The notes below the pieces were generated by a model, which saw only the letters and a list, made by a program, of their open reading frames with translations, did no database searches and was not told the origin of the DNA. From Pyxicephalus adspersus (taxonomy: Eukaryota > Chordata > Amphibia > Anura > Pyxicephalidae), in assembly GCF_032062135.1 (NCBI RefSeq), contig NC_092862.1, positions 96,385,283-96,449,282 on the forward strand: a stretch of 64,000 nucleotides of DNA, read 5' to 3'. Both the position numbers and the translations under genes were made by a program. Shown here piece after piece: positions 12,375-24,230 of this stretch (positions within the stretch are counted from its first letter, which is position 1; every line of letters begins with the position of its first letter).

Positions 12375-15300
12375 CTTAAAAAGAATAACATTGTCAATAT
12401 AACTTTGTGATAAAGGATAATTATCATTTTATGGACTACAGCGTACTACTACTCAATTTTCTAAACTTTACTCAATCAGTAAAAAGGCTGCGGGAGCCAG
12501 CAGAAGGAAAGCCAATAAAAAAAACAAAAACAAAACTTTTTGCTGTGGGGAGATGTGCCCATTAGCTGGGAAGAAGAGAAGAGAAGAAGAGAAGTCTGTT
12601 AATGAGAAAGTAAACTGAAAAATGCCCCCCAAAAAAAACACTTACCTTCAATCCTGCAGCGCAGTCGATCGGTCCGGAGGTGTCTTCCATCGGGTCCTGC
12701 ATCGTCCCGGTATCCGTCTCCGAGCCGGCGCGCCCGGCGCCGCCATCTTTGTATTTTTTTCCTGGTTCTTATTCCTACGTCACCCAACCCAGGCGTGAGA
12801 TCGGGTGATGTAGGTTGGGAAAAAACTTGCATGCGTGAGATCGGCAATTTTGTCCCCCTTTTTCCGAAAAGGCATCCAAGAGCCTCCCGGGATGCATGAC
12901 ATAGGTATCCCAGGAGGCTTTGTGCTCCCATTCATTCTCAATCACCTAGGTGATCGAGAATTAGGGGGCAGTGCTGCCCCCCTTTTTTGTTCCAAAAAAA
13001 TACAAACAGAATTTTTACCTTACATAAAAGGGTTGTCTCCCCTTTATGTAAAGTGAAATTTCTGAGTTTAAGTACGCTTTAAGTGTTGAATTGTTTTTAG
13101 AATGCAAGACAGAGTCTCCTTAAACACCAAGTACTAAAAAGCCTAGTTACAAAAACTTTTTTTGCATACATTACCTTGAACCTTTTGTTTAGTTGGTCCT
13201 TCCAATTCTCTACTAAACAACCATCTAGAAGCATCATCCTAGAAACAAAAACAAACAAACAATTTGATATATGATGCAGTTGTCTGATCTGCAAACCAGA
13301 ATGAGAATGTGTGGCTTCTATCATTTGCAGTCTTATGAATATGTAATATTATTTACTACCTTTTACTGTATATTTTTTAAGGAAAGAAAAAAAATCGAGA
13401 TGGGTATGGCTGTGACATGATCTTTTTCACACATGCAGGTAATTTACTAACTACAACAAGAAATCTGATGGGCATGGGAGAATGACTGTAATCTACCATG
13501 CCATGCCATGTACCTAAGCCATCATTCTATATTCCTTTGAAACATTAACATTAAATGACGTACTATATGTTTGAATAGTTAAAAAAATATATATTAATAC
13601 CAGATCCTCTAAGTTTTTAAATCTTAAACCAAAATGAAAAAATCAATTTGATATGTAAGACAACTTAACCATTTGAATACCTGTATGGTAATTTGTGGTG
13701 TGATTGCACAACAACAAAAAGCTGGCACAATTTGATGTTTTGATATAAATAAATATGGTAAAAATCAATATGAGTTTCTATAGCTGCTCTGTTCCTAACT
13801 ATTTATATATAAATAAGGCTACTTACATCTTTGAAGTCATACTGGTACTTTTTATGAAAAGTGATGATGATAAATTTGATGGTCTGGTTAAGGAGGTATC
13901 GGGGTATATGTATTGTGTAGCTAGGTTATTCCTATATACTTGTGTTATGCACCCTTTGAAGAATTTAACCTTTATTATTTGTTTTTTCAAAATCCAAAGT
14001 TCTTGGGTTTTTTTTAGTTTCTGATATATGATTACAATTTAAAATCCTGATTTATTCATTTTTATGCATATAAAATGCTAATACCATGCATACAAATAAA
14101 TCAAGGTAAGGTGACAATTGTTAAATATGTGGCATGTACCATTTTAATCAAGTTCTCTAAAAAAATGATCCTCTTGAAGAACAAGATTTCAAGAAAAACC
14201 TTCATCTATGGAAGGTCAGGGACATAACACAAATAAAATATATACAATTCTGAAAGATGTTTAATATTTACCTTGAACGCCACTGGTAGCACATGATGAG
14301 CACATCTTGATTAGGGAATAACTGTGGACACTGACAGGAAGAGTTTGTAATAAGAGGAACCTGGGACCGGGGAATTGCTGTTAATGACTTCAGTGTTTCT
14401 TTAACTTCTACCACTGTAGTTACCTCGTTGCAGTTGCTTCTTGTAACACTTTTAACTTTTGCATGGATCACTCAAAAAAAAAAAAAAGTTAAATTAAATA
14501 TAATTCAGATGTATTTACTATAAAAATTATTGCAAAACATTTACGATTGTCCAAAGGCAGAATATATATTATACAACATTTTGTGATATAAGCAAATAGA
14601 TTATAAAAAATTGAGGCTATATTGAAAATCCAAGCTGTTGAACCTGGGTCATTGTCATACAAAAGCCTCTTTCCTCTTTCTGTAATTTAATGTCAGCTTG
14701 ACCAGCTAGACCAGTCTTTCTCAACCAGGGTTCCTCTAGAAGTTGCTACGACTTTTTGTGCCTCTTAATTATTTTTTTGGCTATGGTAAGGGTGGCATTC
14801 TTCCCACTGGCTAGCAATGTAAAAGTCATTTTTTTCAGTGACCATCACACTGTGAGCTGTAAATAGTAAATATAGAAGGGGTTTCCTGAAGAACTGAAAG
14901 TTTATTTAAGGTTCCCCCATGGTATTAAGGCGAAGAAAGGCTGAAGTAGAGGATATTGTCTGAAAAAATTCTACATGTGTGACAGAGTAAGTAAATTTCC
15001 CTTTGGATTGCCACTCTAGAGTCAAACAAATTTTTAGCTTGGCATGACATTTTTTGCACAAGAGTTAACATTTTCAGATTTACACTTAAAACATCATGCA
15101 TTTTGCCTCATTGACAATTGTTTCTTAATTTTTTCCAGTTCTAGAAGTTTTGTTTTTCTTAAGAGGTTAATTTTTCCTCTCATTAACCCTGCATGTATTA
15201 TATATTGTTAGATTTTGATGGCTGCTGTGAATTCATTTTCCCAGACTATTTTCTTTCCAAATCTTTAATATGTCCAGAATAAAGCTCTGGTGCCAGGACA

Positions 15301-18300
15301 ATGTAACTCCAGACACAAAGATGTTGCGTGATTATTAAATGCCCAATAAAAGACCCTAGAGACACTCAACCCAAACAAAAGACCAGGAGAAGATTTCAGC
15401 TGTTAGAGATGAAGCACAGAAGAAAAAAAATACTACATGTGTGAATACCAAAGGATACTTGTGTGGTTCTTCTTGATAACACCCCTAAGGCATCCATCAA
15501 ATACAGTAAGTGCCTCTGAAGCCAAACATATTGAAAATAATCAACCTTTTACTCTTCTCACTTTGTAAGCATTGTTCTTGGATGATCATCAGCTTTTGTA
15601 GTATGAAGAAATAAGGCACTTCTATAAGGGTTCGTACATAAGTATTTGTGGGCACTTTCGGTTTTATTTATTTATTTATTTATTTTTTTTTCTTAGTGGC
15701 TATAATAGTATTTCTAGTATACCTTAGTGGTTTGTCCTTTTGAGGAAGAGAACACTCAGAAGTAGTGTATACTTCCTGTGATTAAGACATATTGAAAACC
15801 TAATTACAAACATTTAATACACTGCAGCTTATCAAACCTTGAACGCGTTAACTGCATTATTTTTCTTTCTTTTAACAGAACAAAAGAGATCAACTTAAAG
15901 TAGTTCACGCCCAGACTAATTTTAGAAAAGATCCTTATGCTGATTGTTCTGAGAGAAAAGCCACTGGTGGTTGGTTAGGAGCAATACTGTACTATGTTTC
16001 TTACTATAATGGTCACATTTTTCAAATTGCTTCTATTGAAATTAATCTCTGTCTATTAAATAGGGTTCAATGCATTGTACTGTGCATCATAAATTGCAAA
16101 ATAGCTACAAGAGGATGTACCTTTTAATGTGCTCAAATCAACGAAAATTCCAAATATGTCATTTACCTACTGATCAAGGAAAAAAGTACACAAAGGGGTA
16201 AGATCCAAAAGGAAATATTGTTGCACAATATGGAAAAAAAATCCAGGAATCATTAAATGTTTTCACATAAATTCATGCAGGAAAGTATCTGTTTCTAATA
16301 TACTCTGTGTTTGTCTTGTTTATGTGTTTGAAATAGTATCCCTTAAGAAGATTTGTCTTTGTTCTATGCCATATTTTTATATGGTATAATTCACTTACCA
16401 TAGCTGTAGTTTTTTGCCAAATACATGTTTAGAGTTGGCTTAATTGTTTTGCATTTGCAACGATCTGTAAAAGAGAGAAAAAAAACCAATATGACAAAAA
16501 TACAAGCTAAGTGCACACCTATCTCTAACTTTACAGAATTAATTTCTGATGTGTCACAACTGTAGCTGAATAAAAACCTAATTGGTTGGCATTTAGTAAA
16601 TGTCATAACCAAATGGCATTTTTTCCCCTAAAAATTCTCTTTTCATTACTTTTTTATTCACAGGAATTGTGATCTTTCCTAGACCCTTTCAGCCTTCTCC
16701 TATGTAAATGCTCAGACTCTGACTACTTATTCTGCTCAGTTAGGACCTTATGATTTGTTACCAGTGGACCATGGTTTTCCAATGTATGTTGGCATGATCA
16801 TATGTAGTCCCTACCAGGGCAACCTTCAACAAGCTGACAATGTAGGACCACAATTGAGAAACAATCAATTTTAATTCAATACCAGCAGGTAGCTGTCCAA
16901 TGGCCTTGTAAACAACAATGAAAACACTAAAATATGTGGTATACCATTCCCCCCTACCTATTCATTTCAGTTATGTTACAGTAACTTTAGATCTAAAATA
17001 ATTCTACATTTAAGATATTACAAATCAAATATTGTAAAATTGTAATGAAATAGAAACATGAAAACACATAAAAAAGGGACACAGGTATAGGGGGAACAAA
17101 AACAGGAGGGGACAATGATGTATCAAAACAATGTACAGATAGTGGTAATAATCCTTCTAAAAATGTATTAGTCGCTTGAAACCCTTGGTCAAATGATCCA
17201 TTAAACAGATCAGCAGATCATGTAACACAATGCAATGCGTTGCAGTGCATTAGGATACTGGATGTGTCACCATATTGACCTATAAAACACATATTGAATG
17301 ACCATCGTCACATACATCTCATTTAAGTCCCTGTCCCTGAATATTATCCAGTGCGCCCATGTGTAAGTGAGCTTTGCCGCCTTGTCAAATATATCATGGT
17401 AGCCTTCCTCTGAGAGCATAGCTCATCCACCTTCCTGAACCATCCACTCAAAGGTGGTTCCTTGGGGTCTTTCCAACAACAGAGGATCATGACTTTGGCA
17501 GCATTTAAGAGAAAAGAAATTATCGAGGATTTATAGGTACTCATGGGCAAATTGGAACAGTGGAAAAGAAAACTCCATGGAGTGAAGTCCAGAGTTATAC
17601 CTGTTCAACAATAGTTGACACCTTGAGCCAATATGCTTGAATAATAGGAGAGAACCACCATATATGGGACATAGTCCCTTGTACACCACAGTCTCTCCAA
17701 CATAATGGTGATTTTTGGCATGGCATACGGTGTCACTAGATATTTTTTTATTTAGTTTTGTAGATCTAGTCCTCAGATGTAGCTCTGATACTTAGGTCAG
17801 AGCTGTTGGGATGGACAGGAAACCTTGTTTTTCTTTTTCACACTGTCATTTGCAAATCTGGTCCTTTCCCTTGCTTATTAGGCACACTTCATGACAGTCA
17901 AAGAGAAACTACAAACAGATCTGCAGCTTCTTGCACTGAAGTACACTTTATCCTTGTGCTGCCCGGCCCTCCCAGTCTGAATACTGCCGTACAGGGAACT
18001 ACATGATGTTGATATCGGGTCAAACTCCGATACCTAAATTACTTGCACAACGCACCATCTTTTATACAGTAAATCTGCTTCTGATGCAAGTGCTGAGCAT
18101 ATTTGCACATTTTGGCACACACAGTGTTCCCTCTAGCCCTGAGATGGTTGCAAAGTCTGTCATCTCTTGGGTGATGCAACTCCCATTCACCATGGAACAA
18201 AAGTTGAAGATTGGTTCAGTAAATTAAATACCCCCTTTAAGGGCTACATCTACTATTTTTGACCACAAAGGTAATAAAGGTAGTAAAGGTAGAATTTATA

Positions 18301-21300
18301 TGTTCCAGAGAACAAGCAATACCTCCCAGAGAAAACTAATGAGGAGATTGGATAGACTCCACTGCAATTCCCCTGATTATGGGAAGGTGTTCTTTCCATG
18401 TTGGGTGAAAATTGAAATGGAAAACCACCAGTACCAACAGGCTGTCATCTATAAGCCAAGGCAATTTCACAAACGTCTATGTCAATATAACTTCAAAGAC
18501 TTTTGGCTCATTCAGCCTTCCTCTGAAAAGAAGTAAAGCTTCCAATCCAAACCTCAGAAATCCTTTTCCAGGTTGGATTGCTGAATTATTTTTCATATAT
18601 TACACCAGACATACTTCCTTTCATATCAAATACATTGATTTACACTGCCACCTGTTCATGCTCCAGTCAACTTGTTTCTCTGTTAGGATCTGGGTATAAA
18701 AAATCCAATGCAATAAAGTAAAAAAACTGCTTTTTAGCGCTCATAAGTCCTATATTCAGAGTTAAAGAAATATTTCCAGTCTAAGGTGGGTTCAGTGCAA
18801 ATCCCTTGTAAACTTCTGAAAGTATATAGGTACAAAAAAAAAACTCATAGAACATCACTCAAGAAAAAAACACCATGCCTAAAAACAAACTAACTTTTTG
18901 AAATCTAGAAACAAATCCTTTATCCACATGTAGTTTTACTAAATATAAACATCTAAAATAAAAAATACTGTATAATAATTTCAATATTTACATTCTATTA
19001 TGAAAAATAAATACTAAATGTAAGGATTTGTATTTCCCATTATGAGACCTTCTTACCTGAGCTATCCTAAAACAAAACGTTCCCCAACCTTACAAAGCTT
19101 TGTTTTTTAACTAATTTGCATCTTAGGTGCTCAAAAATGCAGGAAAACGGCTCATTGAAATCAAGGGAAGCGTTTTCCTGCGTTAACTCAGTGTTTTAGT
19201 TTTTTAAACATTGCAAGCAACGTTTAAAATAAATGTCATAAACGTGCCTCAGGGAAACGTCCTGGTGTAGATTAACCTATTGCAATGCATAGGGATTTTG
19301 AACATGGGCTTTAAAAGCCTCAAGTTAAACACTGGGGAAACAGTCTGTGTAAACTAAGCCTTAGTAGTGGATATACAATAATACTTGAGTTAGCTTCCTA
19401 CTAGCAATATTGCTGGAACATGCCTGTAATGGCACAACTACTTGTAGTCTTTACTGACATTACAGACTGACAACACAGAATAGTGGTTGGTCATTCCCTT
19501 ATTGGTCGTTCATGGATCCATCTTGATGGACCCATGAAGGACCCTGGGCAATCGTTCCGTACACATGTCAAATTGTCATCCAAGAAGAACAATTCGTGCC
19601 GGGCAAGGTTCCTCTGAAGTGTGTACATAGCCAAGGCAAGCTGTCAAGCAGTGTGACACGGTGAGGGGAGATAAGCATGATTTTTTTTTGTCAGGTTAGC
19701 AAACACTGGACTATACATATCGCAGTGTATATAAAAAACACATACAAGTCTTATTTGATCACAGAAAATGTGGGTGTGGGTTAAAGTATTTTTACCAGCT
19801 GTCAGCATTAAATATGGTCTGAAATGTTTATGTGTTTCTTGGAACTCTTTTTCCCTTACACCTACCAATCAGAACCAAATATTTGATCTGATTTAAAACC
19901 TAGTAAAACCATGTTTATCAGGGATAATCATTGTTATTCACAATATCCTACACAAGACCTAGTACATATGCTCAAACACACAAAAAGTAAGCATAAAAGA
20001 AACAAGTGCATTACTGACAGCGCTGTTATGTTTTATGGAGAATGGCTACCCACCATGAGAAAGGCACTAAAACAGATGTAAAATGTCATTACTTACTGAT
20101 TTGGCACAAATGATCACAAAATAGCATTGGGGACAACTTTTAAACTAGTATATCAGCTCTAGATATCATAACTGTTTCTTGGGAGAATATAATTGGTCTA
20201 GCATCTGGACACAGCTAGTTAAAGGTAGAGTTGCAACTGTATAGAATTTTTCCTTTATGATAACACGGTTCCATGGTATTACAGTATACAGTAGTGAACA
20301 AATAATATTCCAAGCCACTGATTTAAATTTTTTATTTAGTGCAGTGGTTGCCAATGTTTCCGACCTCACTGAGCACTACATTCATAATTTTTAATTCCGC
20401 GCATGTGCGGGGGGTCGTGTGTCACCCAAAGGGGAAGAAACTTCCCCCAATAACGTCATGATGCCAGAACCCACACACTCTGCCATCGCAGGCTCAGACC
20501 AGCTTGCTAAACATCCTGGGGGGACAGTAGCGCAGGGCTGTAGACACAACAAAATTTTGTTAATACAGGGGACATGATCAGTGGGGTCCTTCTCCAGACC
20601 CCGCTGATCATGTCCCCCCAGGAGATGAGGGTGCACTGGCCAGGTAATTTTTCTCACGGACCACTGGTTGACAACTGCTGTTTTAGTGGATAGAAATTGC
20701 TGATTCTCTCTGCCATTTTCTTTGTTGCTGCAACTTTTTATGTGGCAGGTACTAGTTGCAGATGCTGGCAAGCAGTTGATGAGGGACAGATTTGACCCTA
20801 ACAACCATCAACAAATTGAAACGCTATCTCTCTCAGCAGTCCCTGATTACATTTGTTACACATGTGCAAGTGTGTAGTATGAAAACCATCAATTATAATA
20901 TTGTGATGTACTGTGATACCCTTATGCTGTTGGAACCCAGGGCAAACGTGTCAACTATCATTTCTGCAAAACACATTTCTAAATAAAACAAGAATCCTGT
21001 TCCAGTTCTTATTTCGCATTATTTGTTTGTGTTTACACATTTAATATACAGATTGAACATGCCCCAAAAATATACAGTCCTTTATTATTACACTTTTAAC
21101 ATCTTGCTTTTTCATTCATTTAAAGTTCTTCTTATAAAGCAACAATATGGTGATTCACTATCAGTTAGGTTTCTGCAATGAAGGGTGACTGGTACATGAT
21201 GGCATATATAAACTGGTTTATGTTAGGCATATCTGACAGGACTACATGTGGTACAGATTACAATGACTAGTATTGTTTCACTTATCACAAGAAAATACAG

Positions 21301-23942
21301 ACTTTACCCGTATTTAAACTTTTGCAGTGATTCATTCTTGGTCTTTCTGGGACTATGACATCTTGTGTAAACTCCATCCACTTTATATCTAAAAAGAACA
21401 AGACATTAGTTGCCAATGAAAATAACTGCACTATGCCAAACACACCAGGAGTAATTTGAGTCTTTAAATACACCTCTTGAACTGGACAAGACTATTTCTC
21501 CACATCTGCAATATAAATAATTTTAGAAGTCTAAAATAAATCTTTCATAGGAACTTGTGTTTTTGATGGCTGTATTACATTATTGTTTTAATAACACTTT
21601 TATTTTAATAAAGTTGCATAACTATATAAATGAACCCATTACATGGTGTGTTCTTAGTTGGTCTTTGAGCTTTCCAAACTAAACAAAAAAAGTCATGGCC
21701 CAAACCATTTCCTTTTTAGCTGTTCCAGTTATTTAAACAGGTGCTAAAGTCATTTCCTCTCATTATCACACACTTGCAACTTTACAAAAGTTGTCGTTCT
21801 AGAATTTGCAGAACATTATTAATTTGACTCAGCCCTTTTTATTTTTAAAAAAATAAAGAGCTGCCTGTATTGAAGGGATAATTACTAAATGGTGTAACAT
21901 TTATTTAAAGAAAAACATTTCCTGAAAACTAGAAAAAAGCAGAACAGTTGTCCTGAGCAACTTTTCAGGACCCTTCTCATAAATGAAACAAAGTTTTGCT
22001 TTGGGTAATAGTTCTGCTTTTGCTCCAGTTTCTAAAAAGTCACAAACATATTAAAATTCAACTTTACCTTTCTGGTAAAGGTATGGAATACTGTAAAGTA
22101 AGACAGTAAATAGTTATTGAAAAATCTAATCTGCTGCATATCATGTTTATTTTTTGGAAGCTGTAAGGTTATGTACATGTGTGGGATATTTGTCATTGGA
22201 AATCTTCTTTCATGATAGTTTCTGGTGACAGATCACAAATGAGTGCTGTACACACAGTGTCAGTTCAGTTCCATGGGGAGTATAGATGAACGAGCGACAA
22301 CTCACTGCTCTCCTTCACTGAAATGCATAACGGTCATTCCTAACATCTTCATTGATCTGCATGGTGACTTGATGAACTAAGGCTTAGTTCAAACAGAAAA
22401 TTTTGGAGTGGGTCAATGACCTCATCTTCTTCCACCACTGCCCCTATCCATTCTCTTTGGGCAGCCATGGGTAAGATGCTACTTGACGCATTAACCCAGC
22501 TGCTGGGATTACCTAGGGTGAGGAAACAGTAACCAAAGTGCCTCTTCACTGTCCATGTGTACTAAACCCCAAAGTAGCCAGAGCACCTTGTGTGAGTAAT
22601 TGTTGATGGTTACTCTAACTTTGTAAGAACAAGTGAAAAGTGCATATTTTTAATTGATTACAAAGTCATTACTACTGCAGAAAATAGAAAGTATCTCTGA
22701 TTTTTTTTTTGTCTGAGAAACAGTGTTTAAACTCTTTGTGGGTTCTTCAAAGGTTAGATGTTCAGACCAAATTTAGCTCAGTTGCTATAAGCCAATTTAC
22801 ACCAGTATACCCAAATTACTTATTTGCGTGTGAGTCTAGAACTACAAGCACACACTGCTTAGCATTCCTAGTTCTGGGCTGCAAGGTTACCTAATGTCCA
22901 CACAGCATTGGAGCTTTGTGCCAAAAATATGCTACATGGTATAGGCTGGGTCTGTCATAGGAGCACCTTTAAGGCTGCCATTGCTGATCTCGTGTAAACC
23001 TGTTATGGTGACCCTCTGTTTTTAAAATTCTTTACTTACTTATTCTTACTTACTTATTCTTATGTTGTATCACCTGTTATCCTTATTCTTTATTTGAAAT
23101 TCCCTCTGCAATTCAGTTCTAGGAACTGTGGCTAGTTTCAGCTTGTTGCTAATACACAGTATGAGGCTTAAATGACCTAGGCGGAATATTTTTAGAAGCT
23201 ACTCACCCACACTTACCCACCAAAGTAAAGTTATTTTTTTTTAAAATGCCTAAAAGTTTTAGGGTGTTTGTTGGACTACCATAAACATCTAACCAGATTC
23301 CTATCTACATGGGAACATTAAAAAACAGTAGTAATGAAAAAGGGAGATGTCACCCACATCATCTATTCTGAATCAAGCTATTAACAAATTATACCTAAAT
23401 TCTACTTGGTTAGTCTGGGCAGCAGCTGTCCTATTTTTTCAATAATGATTTAAATGAAATGCAATATCTAAATATGTACAATGCACAAATATTAAAATAT
23501 TACCATCAGGGATGTCTGTAACAATGGCTTCAGGCGAAATGCAAACCCCTCGGTCATACACAGGTAGATCATCACATGCAAGGTTTTCTGGCCAGCTGTG
23601 GTTGTACCTCTTCATAATGGGTTCACAGCCATCCTTGGCTCTCTGGCACACTGACTTGCAAGGTTTAATAGGATCATGGAGGAATTCCAAGGTGCAGATG
23701 GGTGCATACATGGCACACAGAAAGAAGTTGAGCACTGGGCTACAGTTGATCTCCACCAGTTCCTGGTACTGTTCAATGGCCAGTATTGCATTCTCCTGAG
23801 TACTGTGGTGCAGGTGGTTAGGCATTCTAGTAATATTCCAAGGCATGTCTTTACACATGGGGATCCTGACAGTTTCACAGGGGGCAGAGTGTACTCCCCT
23901 CTCCATCACCAGGGCACAAAGCACAACTGTAACCAGCAGCAT
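12201..23942 (-). CDS. sfrp4: Secreted frizzled-related protein 4, complete six-exon coding region
   Basis: Joined exons 23942-23504, 21388-21308, 16464-16399, 14470-14272, 13238-13175 and 12374-12201 give one open frame of 340 codons plus stop; human SFRP4 has 346 residues and also six coding exons. Order: signal peptide (about residues 1-20), frizzled cysteine-rich domain with all ten cysteines (first in APCE, last in RGVC), then a netrin-like domain with RCKCK, NCNEVTT and SSCQCP blocks, and a basic tail. The family is secreted and binds Wnt ligands or Frizzled receptors, mostly damping Wnt signalling. The block [20 protein letters not shown] and the downstream KPTL, NYSY and IHAK segments fit SFRP4 better than FRZB/SFRP3, and the neighbour epdr1 is the expected SFRP4 neighbour. 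All junctions are GT..AG with matching phase. No break or missing key cysteine is seen. Confidence 0.96.
12480..13060. repeat. GC-rich interspersed repeat inside sfrp4 intron 5
   Basis: Intron 5 (12375-13174) is mostly this insert. It is clearly richer in C and G than its surroundings, contains two copies of GCGTGAGATCGG at about 12793 and 12832, a CCCAACCC/GGTTGGG inverted pair, and CGCCGCCATCTTTG. The style matches a DNA-transposon-derived dispersed repeat similar to the block at 28440-28800. The open frames across it are not genes. Confidence 0.5.
13175..13238 (-). CDS. sfrp4: sfrp4 coding exon 5: end of netrin-like domain
   Basis: 64 nt, entry phase 2 and exit phase 0. Acceptor TTTCTAG, donor AAGGTAATG. 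It encodes [20 protein letters not shown] and FK, matching human MMLLENCLVEKWRDQLSKR. Confidence 0.93.
13239..14271. other. sfrp4 intron 4
   Basis: AT-rich unique-looking intron. No repeat with clear ends and no coding signal was seen. Confidence 0.7.
14272..14470 (-). CDS. sfrp4: sfrp4 coding exon 4: netrin-like domain core
   Basis: 199 nt, entry phase 1 and exit phase 2. The acceptor follows a long T run and reads TTGAG, a less common but allowed base before AG. The donor is AGGTAAAT. It encodes [23 protein letters not shown] and [11 protein letters not shown] with the NTR cysteines in place. Confidence 0.93.
14471..16398. other. sfrp4 intron 3
   Basis: Contains one diverged hAT element (14712-14943) and a short TTTA run near 15663. 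The rest is AT-rich with no coding signal. Confidence 0.7.
14712..14943. mobile_element. Diverged hAT element in sfrp4 intron 3
   Basis: 232 bp, ends CAGTCTTTCTCAACC and GCGAAGAAAGGCTG. Flanks AGCTAGAC and AAGTAGAG agree at 5 of 8 positions, so this is an old copy. Confidence 0.55.
16399..16464 (-). CDS. sfrp4: sfrp4 coding exon 3: start of netrin-like domain
   Basis: 66 nt, phase 1 on both sides. Acceptor TTTTACAG and donor GGTAAGTG are strong. It encodes [12 protein letters not shown] and NYSY, the highly conserved opening of the NTR domain. The flanking frame stays open by chance into the introns, so the exon is set by splice sites and homology. Confidence 0.93.
16950..17720 (-). mobile_element. 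L1-type LINE fragment, ORF2 C-terminus, minus strand, in sfrp4 intron 2
   Basis: Minus-strand frames give [18 protein letters not shown] near 17705-17650 and then [21 protein letters not shown] (within 17520-17430), the usual end of L1 ORF2. The remainder is presumed 3' UTR; the exact end is not visible. Opposite in direction to nothing else here, same strand as sfrp4. Confidence 0.75.
19075..19363. repeat. MITE-like block in sfrp4 intron 2
   Basis: Right end CTGTGTAAACTAAGCC resembles the terminus of the element at 22381. An internal inverted pair GCAGGAAAACG / CGTTTTCCTGC lies at 19139-19149 and 19171-19181. The left end is not clear. Confidence 0.4.
20342..20680. mobile_element. Non-autonomous hAT element with internal 21-bp hairpin
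   Basis: 339 bp, ends CAGTGGTTGCCAATG and GGTTGACAACTGCTG. Flanks ATTTAGTG (20334-20341) and TTTTAGTG (20681-20688) match 7 of 8. Its interior, read on the minus strand, matches the 30038 element (GGGTTCTGG..ATGACGT, GAGTGACACACG), so the two are one family inserted in opposite directions. The 137-codon frame across it is not a gene. Confidence 0.85.
21308..21388 (-). CDS. sfrp4: sfrp4 coding exon 2: linker between CRD and netrin domain
   Basis: 81 nt, phase 1 on both sides. Acceptor CTTTTTAG precedes ATATAAAGTGG and donor GGTAAAG follows AATACG. It encodes D-IKWMEF, VIVPERP and HCKSLNT, matching the human DVKWIDI, MMVQERP and DCKRLSPD linker. Confidence 0.93.
21389..23503. other. sfrp4 intron 1
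   Basis: 2.1 kb, AT-rich, with one MITE (22381-22570) and a short TTACTTAC repeat near 23033-23057. No coding signal. Confidence 0.65.
22381..22570. repeat. MITE-like element in sfrp4 intron 1
   Basis: Ends GGCTTAGTTCAAACAG and CATGTGTACTAAACCCC are imperfect inverted repeats. The block ending at 19363 carries a related terminus (CTGTGTAAACTAAGCC). Confidence 0.45.
23504..23942 (-). CDS. sfrp4: sfrp4 coding exon 1: signal peptide and frizzled cysteine-rich domain
   Basis: 439 nt, ending in phase 1 at GATG followed by the donor GTAATA. The start ATG has A at -3 and is followed by a hydrophobic leader with likely cleavage near HSA/PC. The exon carries the entire Wnt-binding domain with ten cysteines and two N-glycosylation sequons (NIT, NHS). 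No other in-frame ATG lies between this one and the leader, so the start is secure. Confidence 0.96.
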
Positions 23943-24199
23943 GGTTGCAATCAGCCTTCAATTGCTCTAAAACCTCTCTAGCTGAAGGCACTTTTTCTTT
24001 TTCCCACTCTTAGATGTAGCACTGGCCAGGTTAATTGTGAAAGTGAGCAACTCACAGGCAACTTGATGAGAACATATAAGAGCAATGCCAAAAAAGTTCC
24101 TTGTGCTAAATTATAAGTAGCAGATTACAGGCTGAGAACTTTCTTTCCTCCAGCTTCCCAGACTCCACTGCAGATAAGAGTGGACATTGTTCAACTACC

Positions 24200-24205
24200 T
24201 TTATA
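24200..24205 (-). promoter_or_regulatory. Candidate TATA box of sfrp4
   Basis: Minus-strand TATAAAGG lies about 260 nt upstream of the sfrp4 ATG. It would place transcription start near 24175 and give a 5' UTR of about 230 nt with no intron needed. A CRE-like GTGACGTGC sits about 15 bp further upstream. Position and motif are seen directly; use as a promoter is inferred. Confidence 0.45.
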
Positions 24206-24216
24206 GCATCAGCACA

Positions 24217-24230
24217 AGTGACGTGCATCA
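24217..24230 (-). promoter_or_regulatory. CRE-like / imperfect palindrome upstream of the sfrp4 TATA box
   Basis: Plus-strand AGTGACGTGCATCACT holds TGACGT, the CREB/ATF half site, inside an imperfect inverted repeat. It lies next to the candidate TATA box. Binding is not demonstrated by sequence alone. Confidence 0.25.

Larger units (their letters stand above)
16465..21307. other. sfrp4 intron 2 (longest sfrp4 intron)
   Basis: 4.8 kb holding an L1 fragment (about 16950-17720), a MITE-like block (19075-19363), and a hAT element (20342-20680). The stretch 17780-18700 has several short open frames without any recognised protein family and is left unassigned. Confidence 0.65.

Noticed and set aside
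20391..20804. 137-codon minus-strand open frame
   Set aside because: Most of it lies in a non-autonomous hAT element (20342-20680), with no domain and a conserved repeat explanation.
23439..23503. Extension of sfrp4 exon 1 by 21 codons to the next stop
   Set aside because: A donor GGTAATA at 23504/23503 and the match of exon 2 to the following family residues show this is intron.
23504..23942. FRZB (SFRP3) as the identity of the minus-strand gene
   Set aside because: CRD, NTR blocks and the C-terminal WE..LQE region fit SFRP4, and the epdr1 neighbour agrees.
23512..23981. Plus-strand and alternative-frame open frames over sfrp4 exon 1
   Set aside because: Shadows of the conserved cysteine-rich domain exon on the minus strand.
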